From NCBI GenBank assembly GCA_910577295.1, contig CAJTLS010000005.1, positions 1 to 64,000 of the forward strand: a stretch of DNA of 64,000 nucleotides, in the 5' to 3' direction. This document shows, piece after piece, positions 1 to 11,296 of the stretch. The notes beneath the pieces were generated by a model. It was not told where the DNA came from. It saw only the letters and a program-made list of their open reading frames with translations, and ran no database searches. The DNA is from an uncultured Eubacterium sp. (GTDB taxonomy: Bacteria > Bacillota > Clostridia > Lachnospirales > Lachnospiraceae). How positions within the stretch are numbered: position 1 is the stretch's first letter; each line of letters opens with the position of its first letter. The translations under genes were made by a program, and so were the position numbers.

Positions 1-49
1 CCGGAACTTGCTTCATCAGTAAATGTTCTTTACTGCGTCAGCGAATACT

Positions 50-78
50 ATCTTACCAAAGAAGTTTTCTCTTGTCAA
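50..78 (-). promoter_or_regulatory. consensus sigma-A promoter reading out of the left edge
   Basis: On the minus strand a TTGACA -35 box (73-78) and a TAAGAT -10 box (50-55) are separated by exactly 17 bp. The start point would be near position 43, so whatever it drives lies outside the window. Positions 1-49 hold no reading frame I can support; they would be the first bases of this transcript. The promoter begins only 9 bp after the stop of the O-antigen-ligase-like gene. Confidence 0.7.
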
Positions 79-86
79 CACCTTTT

Positions 87-1961
87 TTATATTTTTTTTG
101 ACATTTTTTCGATTTTTTTCTTTCCTGTCCGAGTTCTTTCTGCCAAAGCAAATCCAACTCCCAAAATAACCCAGAAAATAGGGGCGGTGACAATCATGGA
201 ATCACAGAACAGGGACGTAATGACATACCCCGTAACAGAGATAAAACAGGCATAACACAACATCTGCTCCCTATCGATTTCCTTTTCCCGAACTGACATG
301 GCGGTACGAAGCGCCTTGACAAAATACAATATTAAAAAGCAAAGAATCAATATCGCAGAGCTTACGCCCGTTTCCGCCGCCATCTGTAAAAACCAATTAT
401 GCGGCCTGTTGTAAATCACGGAATCCAGTTTGCAAAGCGCCTTTGACGCATAATCGTTATTCGGGAAAAACCGTTCAAAATTATCCGGCCCCACGCCAAT
501 GAACAACGTCTGCGGCAGTTTTGCTATCGTCTTAGACCATGCATATCCCCGATAAGAAGCAAATGGATAGAATGCCTTTGGCAGCGCATTTTGCGAGGCA
601 ATACAATCGTCCCAGCGCCCTATACGGTTCAGGAATTGATACCTCCCCTTATGGCGGGCAAAAAACCATGCCCGGTTTCCACAGAAAAAAGTGTATCCAT
701 CGTATCTTTTCTCTCCCTCAAAATAACTGTTGGCCTGTACATAAATTCCCTGATAGCGATTATCCTCAATCTGATAAACCGGAGCGTCTTTGCGCGCTCT
801 CGCCAACGACGTCTTCTTTAACTTCGCAATATCTTTTGGCACTCCGGCGATACAAGTCAGTTCTTTGCCATCTCCATCCCTTAACGTGAGCTTCAGGTTC
901 CCCTTTTTCTTACGCCAATTCGCTCGCAAAAGAACGCCTTTCTTTTCAAATACAACATTTTGCGCACTCGTCTCAATGGATGAAAAGCCGGAAGAAGCCA
1001 TTTTTTTCGTATCTGGATGCATAAAACGGGCGCTTAATTTGTGCCCCTGCACATAGTCAACGAACAAAAAGAGAAGCACGGAAGCGACAAAAACAACAAC
1101 AGCTTCTATAATAATCTGCCTTCTGTTTTGTTTTCTTTGTAAAACAGCAAATAAAAATGCCAAAATTGCAATACCAACCAGTGCAAAAATCCCCGCCCTT
1201 GATTGGGAGCCATAGAGGCACATCATCATGCCGATGAGCGACACAAGGCAGATACCACGCCAGACATATGTTGCCTCCCTATGAAATCCAACATATGAGA
1301 AGGGTATTAATAACACCATCATAGTACCGACATAATTAGAATGATATAACGTGATTACAATACGTTCACTTTCCACGAGGGAGACATTGGCAAGCCCCAA
1401 CAACTGCCGCAGCCAATCCCAATTCAGATAATCGCAGCCAAAGATTTGAAGTACGCCACAGACGGACAGCAACAAACCGGCAACTACAAAAATCCGGTTG
1501 AGAAAGGAAAGCATATCCGTCTTCCTGTTCTTTTCACCGTTAACGACAATATATACATAATAGAAAAGCAAAAGATATCCGATTAGGGCGCCGACCGGCT
1601 GCATCATCTCAAGTGCACCGCGCCATGAAGTTTTTGAATCCTCACCAAACAGAGTAGATAACAGAGCCAGAAACAGATATCCGCCAAGCAGGGCGAATGT
1701 TTTTGGCATTGTAAATATTTTTCTGCCAAGAAGCAGGAAACAGAGCATACAGAACAAAATAACTCCAACAATGACAAATACAAACTCTTTTTTTACACAT
1801 AAAAAAATATCCGCCATCACAGGACTTGGATTTTGCCATCCGGCTCCTGCCAGCAAATTTTCAACCTCCCGATACGCGACAAGTAATGGCAGTATTACTA
1901 CTGCCATTACTATCGGTATCAAATACGTGATATATGTTTTATCCCATGTTTTCTTACGCAT
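87..1961 (-). CDS. O-antigen ligase / polymerase-like membrane protein
   Basis: A 624-residue polytopic membrane protein with about nine hydrophobic segments in the first 305 residues, one long extracytoplasmic domain (about 305-530), and three more segments at the C-terminus. This layout and the motifs SRAG (about 255) before a helix and PHNWFLQ (about 525) after the long loop fit the Wzy_C / O-antigen ligase family, which joins or polymerises lipid-linked sugar chains outside the membrane. The long loop (about 225 residues) is larger than usual and its start is lysine rich. In a Gram-positive cell the acceptor could be a capsule, a wall polymer or a glycoprotein; the sequence does not decide. 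It starts 15 bp after the leucine-rich-repeat gene stop and is probably co-transcribed with it. No glycosyltransferase gene is nearby. Confidence 0.75.
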   Translation of the reverse strand: MRKKTWDKTYITYLIPIVMAVVILPLLVAYREVENLLAGAGWQNPSPVMADIFLCVKKEFVFVIVGVILFCMLCFLLLGRKIFTMPKTFALLGGYLFLALLSTLFGEDSKTSWRGALEMMQPVGALIGYLLLFYYVYIVVNGEKNRKTDMLSFLNRIFVVAGLLLSVCGVLQIFGCDYLNWDWLRQLLGLANVSLVESERIVITLYHSNYVGTMMVLLIPFSYVGFHREATYVWRGICLVSLIGMMMCLYGSQSRAGIFALVGIAILAFLFAVLQRKQNRRQIIIEAVVVFVASVLLFLFVDYVQGHKLSARFMHPDTKKMASSGFSSIETSAQNVVFEKKGVLLRANWRKKKGNLKLTLRDGDGKELTCIAGVPKDIAKLKKTSLARARKDAPVYQIEDNRYQGIYVQANSYFEGEKRYDGYTFFCGNRAWFFARHKGRYQFLNRIGRWDDCIASQNALPKAFYPFASYRGYAWSKTIAKLPQTLFIGVGPDNFERFFPNNDYASKALCKLDSVIYNRPHNWFLQMAAETGVSSAILILCFLILYFVKALRTAMSVREKEIDREQMLCYACFISVTGYVITSLFCDSMIVTAPIFWVILGVGFALAERTRTGKKKIEKMSKKI

Positions 1962-1976
1962 TTGATTTATCCCTTA

Positions 1977-3419
1977 TTATTTTTTTACGTTACATTTGCA
2001 ACCAATTTTCGCTTTCTTCAAAGCCTTTTTGAACTTCTTAATCTGCGCTTTTTTAACTTTAAAAGTAATTTTCTTACAGCCCTTAAATGCGTTTTTACTT
2101 ACTTTTAATGTCTTTGCATTTTTAACGATAACAGTTTTTAATTTTTTACAATTTTTAAATGCATTTCCCTTAATCGTTTTCACGCTGGCAGGGATCGTTA
2201 TCTTCTTCAATTTCTTACAGTTCTTAAATGCGCCTCCGGAAATTGATACTACCTTTAATTTCTTTCCGGCAATCGTAACCGTAGCAGGTACCTTATAAGA
2301 AGTGAGCTTCTTTGCGTTTTTAATCTTTGCGAGCATTGCTGTCGTCTCTGAAACCGCTTTGAAAACAGCTTTCCCTACGGTAACTTGTTTCCCTTTTACG
2401 GAACCACCTTTGCCATCATCCTTTTTATCGTCTCTCGGCTGAACCCATTGTTCTTTTGGCGCTGCGCCGCTTATATTATTCGCTGGATTTGTCACATCGT
2501 TTACGCTCATTGTCGCCGTTCCTGTCTCCGGCCCCATAAACACAAGCAGATAATCGCCCTTTACATCTTCCTCTTCATCTTTAAGAAAGTATCGATTATG
2601 CGACTCCGTACCCGCGAGACTATAATAGAAGCAGGAACCGTTTCCAGTGTTATTGACCTTATACGTTGAATTTCCCTTAAACCGATAGGTTGCAGTTTCT
2701 CCCGCACCCAGAGCGACCGTCTGACCTGCCTTGTATTCGAGCAAAGTATTGAGACTGGCAGTATCCTTTATATTCATCATACGGAAATTCGCTACTGCAT
2801 TCGTCCGGTTTACGGCATGAACATAATAGCCGCCATTTAATTTTGACAAATAAAATCTTCCCGGTGCAAAAGAACTGTCATCCGCCAGAGAATACAAGGT
2901 TACATCTACATTCTCATTGCTGCAGGCGAGCATATGCTTTGCCTCCGTCGCACTACTCATATAGTAGACTTTTTCTTCATTTGGCTTTAACGGCACTTTC
3001 GTTCCTACTTGATATGTCTCAAACTTATTCGCCGTATTTTTCACAGAAACCGTCTTTACCGCTCCAGTAAAGAGAGCCGATTTCAATCTTGCTTTCACAC
3101 CGTATTTAACATTCCCATACAAATCTTTTTCTGAATGAAAATATGCGTTTGAACCCATTTCGTTTATATACATACGGGATGTGGCAAACATACTGTACAT
3201 CGGGGAAACCGTGTTATCTTCCCATACAAGCTGGAATTTTGCGGATACCTGCTCAAATTCCGGCCACACTGTCACTTCATCCGCAGCAAGGCGGATTTCT
3301 TTGACTTCCTTGTACTCTGCAGCTCTGGCAGTCACCGGCTGCAGTCCAAGGATGAGCGTTGCCGCTAATACTAATGCTACTAATTGTTTGGATAGTTGTT
3401 TTAACTCTCTTACTCTCAT
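1977..3419 (-). CDS. secreted leucine-rich-repeat (BspA-type) surface protein
   Basis: 480 residues from the ATG at 3419, chosen because GGAGG stands 5 bp before it; an in-frame GTG 30 bp upstream has no good site. A signal peptide (hydrophobic LVALVLAATLILGL, then ARAA) is followed by about 300 residues I do not recognise, an acidic-basic linker (DDKKDDGKGG), then three short repeats of the LRR_5/BspA type (AFKNCKKLKKITIP pattern) and a very basic tail ending in lysines. BspA-type repeats mediate surface binding in many gut bacteria; no ligand can be inferred. There is no LPXTG, SLH or dockerin signal, so attachment may rest on the lysine-rich C-terminus. The gene begins 30 bp after the rpoC stop with no hairpin between. 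Confidence 0.8.
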   Translation of the reverse strand: MRVRELKQLSKQLVALVLAATLILGLQPVTARAAEYKEVKEIRLAADEVTVWPEFEQVSAKFQLVWEDNTVSPMYSMFATSRMYINEMGSNAYFHSEKDLYGNVKYGVKARLKSALFTGAVKTVSVKNTANKFETYQVGTKVPLKPNEEKVYYMSSATEAKHMLACSNENVDVTLYSLADDSSFAPGRFYLSKLNGGYYVHAVNRTNAVANFRMMNIKDTASLNTLLEYKAGQTVALGAGETATYRFKGNSTYKVNNTGNGSCFYYSLAGTESHNRYFLKDEEEDVKGDYLLVFMGPETGTATMSVNDVTNPANNISGAAPKEQWVQPRDDKKDDGKGGSVKGKQVTVGKAVFKAVSETTAMLAKIKNAKKLTSYKVPATVTIAGKKLKVVSISGGAFKNCKKLKKITIPASVKTIKGNAFKNCKKLKTVIVKNAKTLKVSKNAFKGCKKITFKVKKAQIKKFKKALKKAKIGCKCNVKK

Positions 3420-3449
3420 TTTTTCCTCCATTTCTTGCGTTGCCTTCAC

Positions 3450-6400
3450 CTACTCCTCGACAGTCACCGGTTCCTCCGAAACTTCCGTTAAGGCAATCTC
3501 CTCCTCTTCCGCAAAGGTCATTCCGACATCATCGCTTATGACAAATCCCTCCTGCGTAGCAGTAGTTTCCAATCCTCTGGCTCCTGCAAATCCCTCTGCA
3601 CCTCTGATTTCCTCCGGCTCAGACGGGTCAAGATTGTCTGTCAAATCACTATGAATGCGGATGTTGCGGTATCGTTTCATTCCGGTTCCGGCAGGAATTA
3701 ATTTACCTATTATAACGTTTTCTTTCAGGCCAATTAATGGATCCTCCTTACCCTTTATCGCTGCATCTGTGAGAACTTTTGTCGTCTCCTGAAAAGATGC
3801 TGCCGACAAAAATGAACTTGTTGCCAGCGACGCTTTCGTAATTCCGAGAATAATCTGCTTTCCTTCCGGCGCTTCTTTTCCCTCTGCTTTCATCTGCTCT
3901 ACAACATCCTCATACTCCAGAGCATCAACAAGCACACCCGGTAGAAAATCCGAAGCACCGTTATTCTCAATGCGAATCTTCTTCAACATCTGGCGAACAA
4001 TTACTTCAATGTGCTTATCATTAATTTCTACACCTTGCAGACGATAAACACGCTGAACTTCACGCAGCATATAATCCTGTACGGCACGGACACCTCTGAT
4101 TTTCAGGATGTCATGCGGATTCACACTACCTTCGGTCAGTTCATCTCCAGCTTCCAGCTCCTGCCCCTCCAACACTTTAACACGAGAACCGTACGGTATC
4201 AGATACGCCTTACTCTGCCCGGTTTCGTCGTTTGTAATGACTACTTCCCTCTTTTTCTTTGTCTCACGGAGCTGTACTTTTCCTGCAAATTCGGAAATAA
4301 TAGCAAGACCTTTCGGTTTTCTTGCCTCGAACAGCTCCTCGACACGGGGAAGACCCTGTGTTATATCATCACCAGCAACACCACCGGTATGGAATGTACG
4401 CATGGTAAGCTGTGTACCCGGCTCACCAATCGACTGGGCGGCAATAATACCAACTGCCTCTCCTACCTGTACCGGTTCTTTTGTCGCCATGTTAGAACCA
4501 TAACATTTTGTACAAATACCTACATGAGACTTGCAGGTCAGTATCGTACGAATTTTAACCTGTGCTTTATCTCCTGCATCAATAATTGCTTTTGTATTAA
4601 CAATGCGGGCGGCGCGCTTTGGCGTAATCATATGATTCGCCTTTACAATAACATCCCCATTGTCATCTTTTATCGTCTCGCAGGAATAACGTCCGGTAAT
4701 ACGTTCTTCCAACGTCTCAATCACTTCACGTCCATCCATGAATGCGCTTATCCACATACCCGGAATTTCATCGGATTTACGATTCACACAGCAATCCGTT
4801 TCACGGATAATCAATTCCTGAGAGACATCTACCAATCGTCTTGTCAAGTATCCCGAATCGGCTGTACGCAACGCTGTATCGGACAATCCTTTACGCGCGC
4901 CATGAGCGGAAATAAAATATTCCAATACGTCCAGTCCCTCACGGAAATTCGACTTAATCGGCAGCTCAATCGTACGGCCCGACGTATCCGCCATCATACC
5001 ACGCATTCCGGCAAGCTGCTTAATCTGCTTATCCGAACCACGGGCGCCGGAGTCTGCCATCATATATATATTATTTAATTCATCCAAACCACTCAGCAGG
5101 TCATGGGTAATCTGAGCATCCGCTTCTTTCCACGTCTCGACAACCGACTTGTAACGCTCTTCTTCGGTCAACAGACCGCGGCGGTATTTTTGAGAAATAA
5201 TTTCAACCGTCTCTTCTGCTTTCTTTAATAAGTCTTTCTTCGTCGCCGGCACTTCCATATCGGAAATAGAAACCGTCATCGCTGCTTTCGTGGAATATTT
5301 ATAACCGAGCGCCTTGATGGCATCTAACGTTTCCGCCGTCTTTGTCGCACCCTCGTTATTAATACATTTTTCCAAAATCGGTTTTAACTGTTTCTTTCCT
5401 ACGTGGAAATCTACTTCTAACTTAAGGAAATTGTCTGGATCACTACGGTCAACAAAACCGAGGTCCTGACTGATTATTTCATTGAAAATGAAACGTCCCA
5501 AAGTAGATTCTATGACACGGGATTCCATCTCGCCCTGTGCATTCTCCCCAAAACGGCGAATCTTGATTCTCGCATGGAGAGTTATTTCATGATTCTCGTA
5601 AGCAATAATTGCTTCGTTCATATCTTTAAAATATCTGCCGGTACCCTTTGCGCCCTGCTCTTCGGTACGCTCCTGTGTCAGATAATAAATACCAAGAAGC
5701 ATATCCTGTGACGGCACGGCTACGGCGCCGCCGTCCGATGGCTTCAACAGGTTGTTCGGCGATAAGAGAAGGAAACGGCATTCTGCCTGTGCTTCTACTG
5801 ATAACGGCAAATGCACAGCCATCTGGTCACCGTCAAAATCGGCGTTAAACGCAGTACATACCAATGGGTGAAGTTTGATTGCCTTTCCTTCTACAAGGAT
5901 TGGTTCAAACGCCTGAATTCCCAGACGGTGAAGCGTAGGGGCACGATTCAGCATAACCGGATGTTCCCGAATCACTTCTTCCAGAATATCCCATACGGCA
6001 GGCTCGAGTTTCTCTACCATTTTCTTCGCATTTTTTATATTGTGAGCCGTTCCATTTGCCACAAGTTCTTTCATAACAAACGGTTTAAACAGCTCGATTG
6101 CCATTTCTTTTGGCAGACCGCACTGATAGATTTTGAGTTCCGGCCCAACGACGATAACCGAACGGCCGGAGTAGTCAACACGCTTACCGAGCAAATTCTG
6201 ACGGAAGCGTCCCTGTTTTCCTTTCAGCATATCCGAAAGAGATTTCAGCGCACGATTTCCCGGCCCTGTAACCGGACGACCGCGGCGTCCGTTGTCTATC
6301 AACGCATCTACCGCTTCCTGAAGCATACGTTTTTCGTTGCGCACAATAATATCCGGAGCTCCCAGTTCAAGCAATCTCTTCAGACGGTTATTGCGGTTAA

Positions 6401-7205
6401 TAATCCGGCGGTACAAATCATTCAAATCAGACGTCGCAAAACGTCCGCCATCCAACTGTACCATCGGACGCAAATCCGGCGGGATGACCGGAATTACTGT
6501 CATTATCATCCAATCGGGACTGTTGCCCGACTCAAGAAATGCTTCCACTACTTCCAATCTCTTGATAATACGCGCGCGTTTCTGTCCGGTCGATGCTTTC
6601 AACTCTGTCTTTAATTCATTAGATTCTTCTTCCAAGTCGATTCTCTGCAACAATTCCTGAATGGATTCTGCTCCCATACCGACACGGAAAACATCGCCGT
6701 AATCTTCACGCGCTTTCTGATATTCCTGCTCGGAAAGCACTTGTTTTACCTGAATATCCGGCACTTCGGATTCCAAAACAATATAAGAAGCAAAGTACAG
6801 TACTTTCTCCAGTACTTTAGGAGAAATATCGAGTATCAGGCCCATCCGGCTCGGAATCCCTTTAAAATACCAGATATGGGAAACCGGTGCAGCCAGTTCA
6901 ATATGGCCCATGCGCTCGCGGCGGACACTGGATTTTGTTACTTCGACACCGCAGCGGTCACAGACTACGCCCTTATAACGCACTTTCTTGTACTTCCCAC
7001 AATGACATTCCCAGTCTTTGCTTGGCCCGAAAATGCGCTCGCAATATAGTCCATCCTTTTCCGGCTTCAAAGTACGATAATTAATCGTCTCCGGCTTCTT
7101 TACTTCGCCACGCGACCACTCACGGATTTTATCCGGAGATGCCAGGCGGATTTTAATTTTATCGTAAATTAACGTCTTTTCCATTTCATTACCATACTGT
7201 GGCAT
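3450..7205 (-). CDS. rpoC: RNA polymerase beta' subunit
   Basis: 1251 residues. It forms the catalytic cleft of RNA polymerase with RpoB. The N-terminal zinc ribbon (CHCG...CDRCG, about 67-85), the absolutely conserved magnesium-binding NADFDGD (about 460), the second zinc site ([13 protein letters not shown]) and the bridge/trigger-loop region around [16 protein letters not shown] are all present. Length is normal for Clostridia, without the large insertions found in Proteobacteria. The ATG at 7205 follows AAAGGA; a second ATG 21 bp inside has no ribosome binding site. It lies 16 bp after rpoB and shares its transcript. The acidic C-terminal tail is ordinary. Confidence 0.98.
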   Translation of the reverse strand: MPQYGNEMEKTLIYDKIKIRLASPDKIREWSRGEVKKPETINYRTLKPEKDGLYCERIFGPSKDWECHCGKYKKVRYKGVVCDRCGVEVTKSSVRRERMGHIELAAPVSHIWYFKGIPSRMGLILDISPKVLEKVLYFASYIVLESEVPDIQVKQVLSEQEYQKAREDYGDVFRVGMGAESIQELLQRIDLEEESNELKTELKASTGQKRARIIKRLEVVEAFLESGNSPDWMIMTVIPVIPPDLRPMVQLDGGRFATSDLNDLYRRIINRNNRLKRLLELGAPDIIVRNEKRMLQEAVDALIDNGRRGRPVTGPGNRALKSLSDMLKGKQGRFRQNLLGKRVDYSGRSVIVVGPELKIYQCGLPKEMAIELFKPFVMKELVANGTAHNIKNAKKMVEKLEPAVWDILEEVIREHPVMLNRAPTLHRLGIQAFEPILVEGKAIKLHPLVCTAFNADFDGDQMAVHLPLSVEAQAECRFLLLSPNNLLKPSDGGAVAVPSQDMLLGIYYLTQERTEEQGAKGTGRYFKDMNEAIIAYENHEITLHARIKIRRFGENAQGEMESRVIESTLGRFIFNEIISQDLGFVDRSDPDNFLKLEVDFHVGKKQLKPILEKCINNEGATKTAETLDAIKALGYKYSTKAAMTVSISDMEVPATKKDLLKKAEETVEIISQKYRRGLLTEEERYKSVVETWKEADAQITHDLLSGLDELNNIYMMADSGARGSDKQIKQLAGMRGMMADTSGRTIELPIKSNFREGLDVLEYFISAHGARKGLSDTALRTADSGYLTRRLVDVSQELIIRETDCCVNRKSDEIPGMWISAFMDGREVIETLEERITGRYSCETIKDDNGDVIVKANHMITPKRAARIVNTKAIIDAGDKAQVKIRTILTCKSHVGICTKCYGSNMATKEPVQVGEAVGIIAAQSIGEPGTQLTMRTFHTGGVAGDDITQGLPRVEELFEARKPKGLAIISEFAGKVQLRETKKKREVVITNDETGQSKAYLIPYGSRVKVLEGQELEAGDELTEGSVNPHDILKIRGVRAVQDYMLREVQRVYRLQGVEINDKHIEVIVRQMLKKIRIENNGASDFLPGVLVDALEYEDVVEQMKAEGKEAPEGKQIILGITKASLATSSFLSAASFQETTKVLTDAAIKGKEDPLIGLKENVIIGKLIPAGTGMKRYRNIRIHSDLTDNLDPSEPEEIRGAEGFAGARGLETTATQEGFVISDDVGMTFAEEEEIALTEVSEEPVTVEE

Positions 7206-7221
7206 ATATATACCGTCCTTT

Positions 7222-10200
7222 CTATCCTTCTACACCGATGCTGCTGTCGTCATCCAGCCCCTCCAGTTCCGTTTCACGGAAACCGGCAGCCTCAAAGGAT
7301 TCGTCTCCGATTTCATAACTCTTATCATTGATGAGCTCATTTACATTTTCATTCGAGCCATCTTCCAACGTCTCCGCCATCTGAATCTCTTCGCCCTCTT
7401 CGTCCAGAACAGAGACATCCAGTCCCAGCGCCTGCAGCTCTTTGAGCAATACCTTAAAGGACTCCGGAATGCCGGGTTCAGAAATGTTGTCACCTTTGAT
7501 AATTGCCTCGTATGTTTTCACACGGCCCACTACATCGTCGGACTTAACCGTCAAAATCTCCTGCAGCGTATAAGCGGCGCCATACGCTTCCAGCGCCCAT
7601 ACTTCCATCTCTCCGAAGCGCTGTCCGCCAAATTGTGCCTTACCGCCAAGCGGCTGCTGCGTAACCAGTGAATAAGGGCCTGTCGAACGGGCGTGGATTT
7701 TATCATCAACCAAGTGGTGGAGCTTCAAATAGTGCATGAAGCCAATCGTTACCTCTCCGTCAAAATACTCGCCGGTACGGCCGTCGCGGAGCTGGACTTT
7801 TCCATCTTCCTTAATCGGCACGCCTGCCCATTCTTTTCTGTATTCCTGATTGTTGATTAGATATTCCATTACCTGCGGCTCAAGAATATCTTTATATTTC
7901 TTTTCAAACTCTTCCAGCGGCGTATTGACATAATCGTTTGCCAGCTTCAGAGTATCCATAATATCAATTTCGTTTGCACCGTCAAATACCGGAGTCGCCA
8001 CATTAAAACCAAGTACCTTGGCCGCCAGACTCAAATGGATTTCCAATACCTGACCGATATTCATACGGGATGGCACGCCCAGCGGATTCAGAACGATATC
8101 CAACGGACGTCCGTTCGGCAGAAACGGCATATCTTCTACCGGCAATACACGGGAAACGACACCCTTATTACCGTGGCGTCCTGCCATCTTATCGCCGACC
8201 TGAATCTTTCTCTTCTGAGCGATATAAATACGAACGGTCTGGTTGACGCCTGGCGACAATTCGTCTCCATTTTCACGGGTAAATACTTTGGCATCTACTA
8301 CAATACCAAACTCACCGTGAGGAACGCGAAGAGAAGTATCCCGAACTTCTCGTGCCTTTTCTCCGAATATAGCCCGAAGAAGTCTCTCCTCTGCCGTCAG
8401 TTCCGTCTCACCTTTCGGCGTAACCTTTCCGACGAGAATATCTCCGGCACGAACTTCCGCACCGATACGAATGATACCGTATTCATCCAAATCCTTTAAG
8501 GCATCATCACCGACTCCCGGCACATCTCTCGTAATCTCTTCCGGCCCCAGTTTGGTGTCACGCGCCTCCGTCTCGTATTCATTGATATGAACGGAAGTAT
8601 AAACATCCTCCTGTACCAGTCTCTCACTCAAAAGGACAGCATCCTCGTAATTGTAACCTTCCCATGTCATAAAGCCGATGAGTGGATTCTTGCCAAGCGC
8701 AATCTCACCGCCGGCGGTGGACGGGCCGTCTGCAATCACCTGTCCTGCCTCTACTTCTTCTCCCTTTATCACAATCGGCCTCTGGTTCATACATGTGCCC
8801 TGATTACTGCGGACAAACTTAGATAATTTATATTCATCAATATTGCCGTCTTTTTTGCGTATCAGCACGCGGTTTGTCTCTGCGCGCTCTACCCTGCCGC
8901 CCTCTTTGGCGACAACACAGTTTCCGGAATCGACGGCCGCTTTCATTTCCATACCGGTTCCTACCGCAGGAGCTTCCGTGACAAGAAGCGGCACTGCCTG
9001 ACGCTGCATGTTGGAACCCATCAATGCACGGTTGGCATCGTCATTCTCCAAGAACGGTATCATCGCTGTCGCCACGGAAAATACCATCTTCGGTGAAACG
9101 TCCATATAGTCAATTTTGCTGCGCTCAAATTCCGATGTCTCTTCACGGAAACGACCAGAAATGTTCTTGCGGACAAAATGACCGTTTTCATCTAACTGCT
9201 CATTGGCCTGCGCTACATGATAGCGGTCTTCTTCATCCGCCGTCATATAGACAACTTCATCCGTAACAAGCGGGTTTTTCGGATCCGTCTTGTCTACTTT
9301 GCGATACGGAGCCTCGACAAAACCGTACTCATTAATACGCGCATACGATGCCAGCGAGTTAATCAAACCGATATTCGGTCCCTCGGGAGTCTCTACCGGA
9401 CACATTCTTCCATAATGGGAATAGTGTACGTCGCGCACCTCAAATCCGGCTCTATCACGGGACAAACCGCCCGGCCCGAGCGCCGACAGACGACGTTTGT
9501 GCGTCAACTCCGACAGAGGGTTGTTCTGATCCATAAACTGCGACAACTGGGAACTTCCGAAAAATTCTTTTACCGCTGCTGTTACCGGCTTAATATTAAT
9601 CAGTGACTGTGCGGAAATCCCCTCGATATCCTGCGTCGTCATACGCTCACGCACAACGCGCTCCATACGGGAAAGACCGATGCGGTACTGATTTTGTAAC
9701 AGTTCTCCAACCGCACGAATCCGGCGGTTCCCCAAGTGGTCAATATCATCGTCATTTCCCAATCCGTATTCCAAATGAATATTGTAGTTGATGGAAGCAA
9801 AAATATCTTCTTTGGTTATGTGCTTTGGAATCAGCAGGGCAACACTTTTCTTAATCGCCTCATAGCGGTCTTCCAAATTGTCATATTCTTCTAAAATTTC
9901 CTTTAATTTTGGGAAATAAACTTCTTCCGTAATACCTAATTCACTCTTATCCGCTTCCGGCAGGAATGTATGCAAATCTACCATCATGTTGGAGAGAACT
10001 TTGGCAACATGGCCTTCCTCGGTATCCATCATAACAAACGGAATAGCGGCATTCTGAATCTGCACGGCCAGCTCTTCCGTGACCATCGTTCCGGCCTCCG
10101 CGATTACTTCGCCGGTCTCCTGACTCACGGCATCCTCTGCCAAAGTGAAGCCGACAATACGGTTACGGAATGCCAGTTTTTTATTGAATTTGTAACGTCC

Positions 10201-11022
10201 GACTTTCGCCAGATCATAACGCCGCACGTCAAAAAACATATTGTGAATCAGGCTCTCTGCACTGTCCACAGCCAAAGGCTCACCAGGACGGAGCTTTTTA
10301 TATAATTCCAACAGACCATCCTGATAATTATCGGAAGGGTCTTTGGCAAAGCTCGCCCGAATCTTCGGCTCATCACCAAACATATCCAAAATCTCCTGAT
10401 TGGTTCCTATACCGAGCGAACGGAGAAGCACCGTAATCGGCACCTTTCTATTTCTATCTACACGAACGTAAAATATATCATTGGAGTCTGTCTCATATTC
10501 CAACCATGCGCCACGGTTTGGAATAACAGTTGAAGAATACAATTCCTTACCAATCTTATCGTGAGCAATTCCATAATAAATTCCGGGAGAACGAACTAAC
10601 TGACTGACAATTACACGCTCCGCGCCATTGATAATAAATGTACCGGTCGCAGTCATTAGCGGTAAATCACCCATAAATATATCATGCTCACTGATTTCCT
10701 CTGTCTCATTATTATGGAGTCTCACCTTTACTTTTAACGGCGCTGCATAAGTTGCATCACGCTCCTTACACTCCTCGATGGAATATTTCACATCATCTTT
10801 GCACAATTCAAAGCTCACAAATTCAAGGCTCAAATTGCCGTTGTAATCCGCAATTGGCGAAATATCGCGGAAGACTTCATTTAAACCCTCTTCCAGAAAC
10901 CATTTGTACGAATCAGTCTGTACCTCAATCAGGTTCGGCATCTTCAATACTTCTTTCTGTTTTGAGTAGCTCATTCTGACGCCTTTGCCAACTTGGACAG
11001 GGCGTATTCTGTTTTTCTCCAT
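7222..11022 (-). CDS. rpoB: RNA polymerase beta subunit
   Basis: 1266 residues from the ATG at 11022; a GTG 12 bp upstream overlaps the AAGGAG ribosome binding site and is unlikely. The rifampicin pocket is clear: [20 protein letters not shown] with the downstream [11 protein letters not shown], carrying the residues usually found in rifampicin-sensitive enzymes (D in FMDQNN, H in THKRR, S in RLSAL). The conserved [11 protein letters not shown] and PHGEFG segments are present. The C-terminus is acidic. It is first in the rpoB-rpoC unit, with its own consensus promoter and an 88-nt leader. Confidence 0.98.
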   Translation of the reverse strand: MEKNRIRPVQVGKGVRMSYSKQKEVLKMPNLIEVQTDSYKWFLEEGLNEVFRDISPIADYNGNLSLEFVSFELCKDDVKYSIEECKERDATYAAPLKVKVRLHNNETEEISEHDIFMGDLPLMTATGTFIINGAERVIVSQLVRSPGIYYGIAHDKIGKELYSSTVIPNRGAWLEYETDSNDIFYVRVDRNRKVPITVLLRSLGIGTNQEILDMFGDEPKIRASFAKDPSDNYQDGLLELYKKLRPGEPLAVDSAESLIHNMFFDVRRYDLAKVGRYKFNKKLAFRNRIVGFTLAEDAVSQETGEVIAEAGTMVTEELAVQIQNAAIPFVMMDTEEGHVAKVLSNMMVDLHTFLPEADKSELGITEEVYFPKLKEILEEYDNLEDRYEAIKKSVALLIPKHITKEDIFASINYNIHLEYGLGNDDDIDHLGNRRIRAVGELLQNQYRIGLSRMERVVRERMTTQDIEGISAQSLINIKPVTAAVKEFFGSSQLSQFMDQNNPLSELTHKRRLSALGPGGLSRDRAGFEVRDVHYSHYGRMCPVETPEGPNIGLINSLASYARINEYGFVEAPYRKVDKTDPKNPLVTDEVVYMTADEEDRYHVAQANEQLDENGHFVRKNISGRFREETSEFERSKIDYMDVSPKMVFSVATAMIPFLENDDANRALMGSNMQRQAVPLLVTEAPAVGTGMEMKAAVDSGNCVVAKEGGRVERAETNRVLIRKKDGNIDEYKLSKFVRSNQGTCMNQRPIVIKGEEVEAGQVIADGPSTAGGEIALGKNPLIGFMTWEGYNYEDAVLLSERLVQEDVYTSVHINEYETEARDTKLGPEEITRDVPGVGDDALKDLDEYGIIRIGAEVRAGDILVGKVTPKGETELTAEERLLRAIFGEKAREVRDTSLRVPHGEFGIVVDAKVFTRENGDELSPGVNQTVRIYIAQKRKIQVGDKMAGRHGNKGVVSRVLPVEDMPFLPNGRPLDIVLNPLGVPSRMNIGQVLEIHLSLAAKVLGFNVATPVFDGANEIDIMDTLKLANDYVNTPLEEFEKKYKDILEPQVMEYLINNQEYRKEWAGVPIKEDGKVQLRDGRTGEYFDGEVTIGFMHYLKLHHLVDDKIHARSTGPYSLVTQQPLGGKAQFGGQRFGEMEVWALEAYGAAYTLQEILTVKSDDVVGRVKTYEAIIKGDNISEPGIPESFKVLLKELQALGLDVSVLDEEGEEIQMAETLEDGSNENVNELINDKSYEIGDESFEAAGFRETELEGLDDDSSIGVEG

Positions 11023-11055
11023 TGATGATTTCACTCCTTGTCTTTTCTACAAAAC

Positions 11056-11102
11056 TGTGGTATACTGTTATCAAATAGGGTTATTAAGCCTACCATACCA
11101 CA
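11056..11102 (-). other. inverted repeat at the 5' end of the rpoB leader
   Basis: TGTGGTAT (11056-11063) and ATACCACA (11095-11102) are perfect 8-bp complements separated by 31 nt. The predicted rpoB transcript starts near 11110, so this stem would sit at the very 5' end of the message. It could shield the leader or be a site of feedback control; no known RNA family was recognised. Confidence 0.4.
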
Positions 11103-11116
11103 ATAGTGCATTTTCT

Positions 11117-11145
11117 ATCGTACCACAAATGTAGTCTGCTGTCAA
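11117..11145 (-). promoter_or_regulatory. rpoBC promoter
   Basis: TTGACA (11140-11145), 17-bp spacer, TACGAT (11117-11122) on the minus strand. It gives rpoBC a start site independent of the ribosomal protein genes upstream. Confidence 0.75.
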
Positions 11146-11220
11146 GCATTTGTCAGGTACTTTTTTTGTCCCCAAAAAAGCGTTGTCCAAGAAATGCAAC
11201 GCAAAGAACTTTACTATAAG

Positions 11221-11257
11221 ATAAAAAACAAAGAGTGCGGTTAAAAACACACACTCT
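11221..11257 (-). terminator. terminator after the kinase-like gene
   Basis: On the minus strand AGAGTG (11257-11252) and CACTCT (11237-11232) form a short stem with a 14-nt loop, followed by TTGTTTTTTAT. It lies 40 bp after the stop of the cytidylate-kinase-like gene and before the rpoB promoter. The stem is short, so termination may be partial. Confidence 0.55.
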
Positions 11258-11296
11258 CTCCATCCGGTGAAACACTTTTATTTCGTCTGGCTGCCA

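Noticed and set aside
4011..5078. 355-residue plus-strand open frame inside rpoC
   Set aside because: It is the antisense shadow of rpoC, with biased composition (many Thr, Asn, Cys, Ile) and no ribosome binding site.
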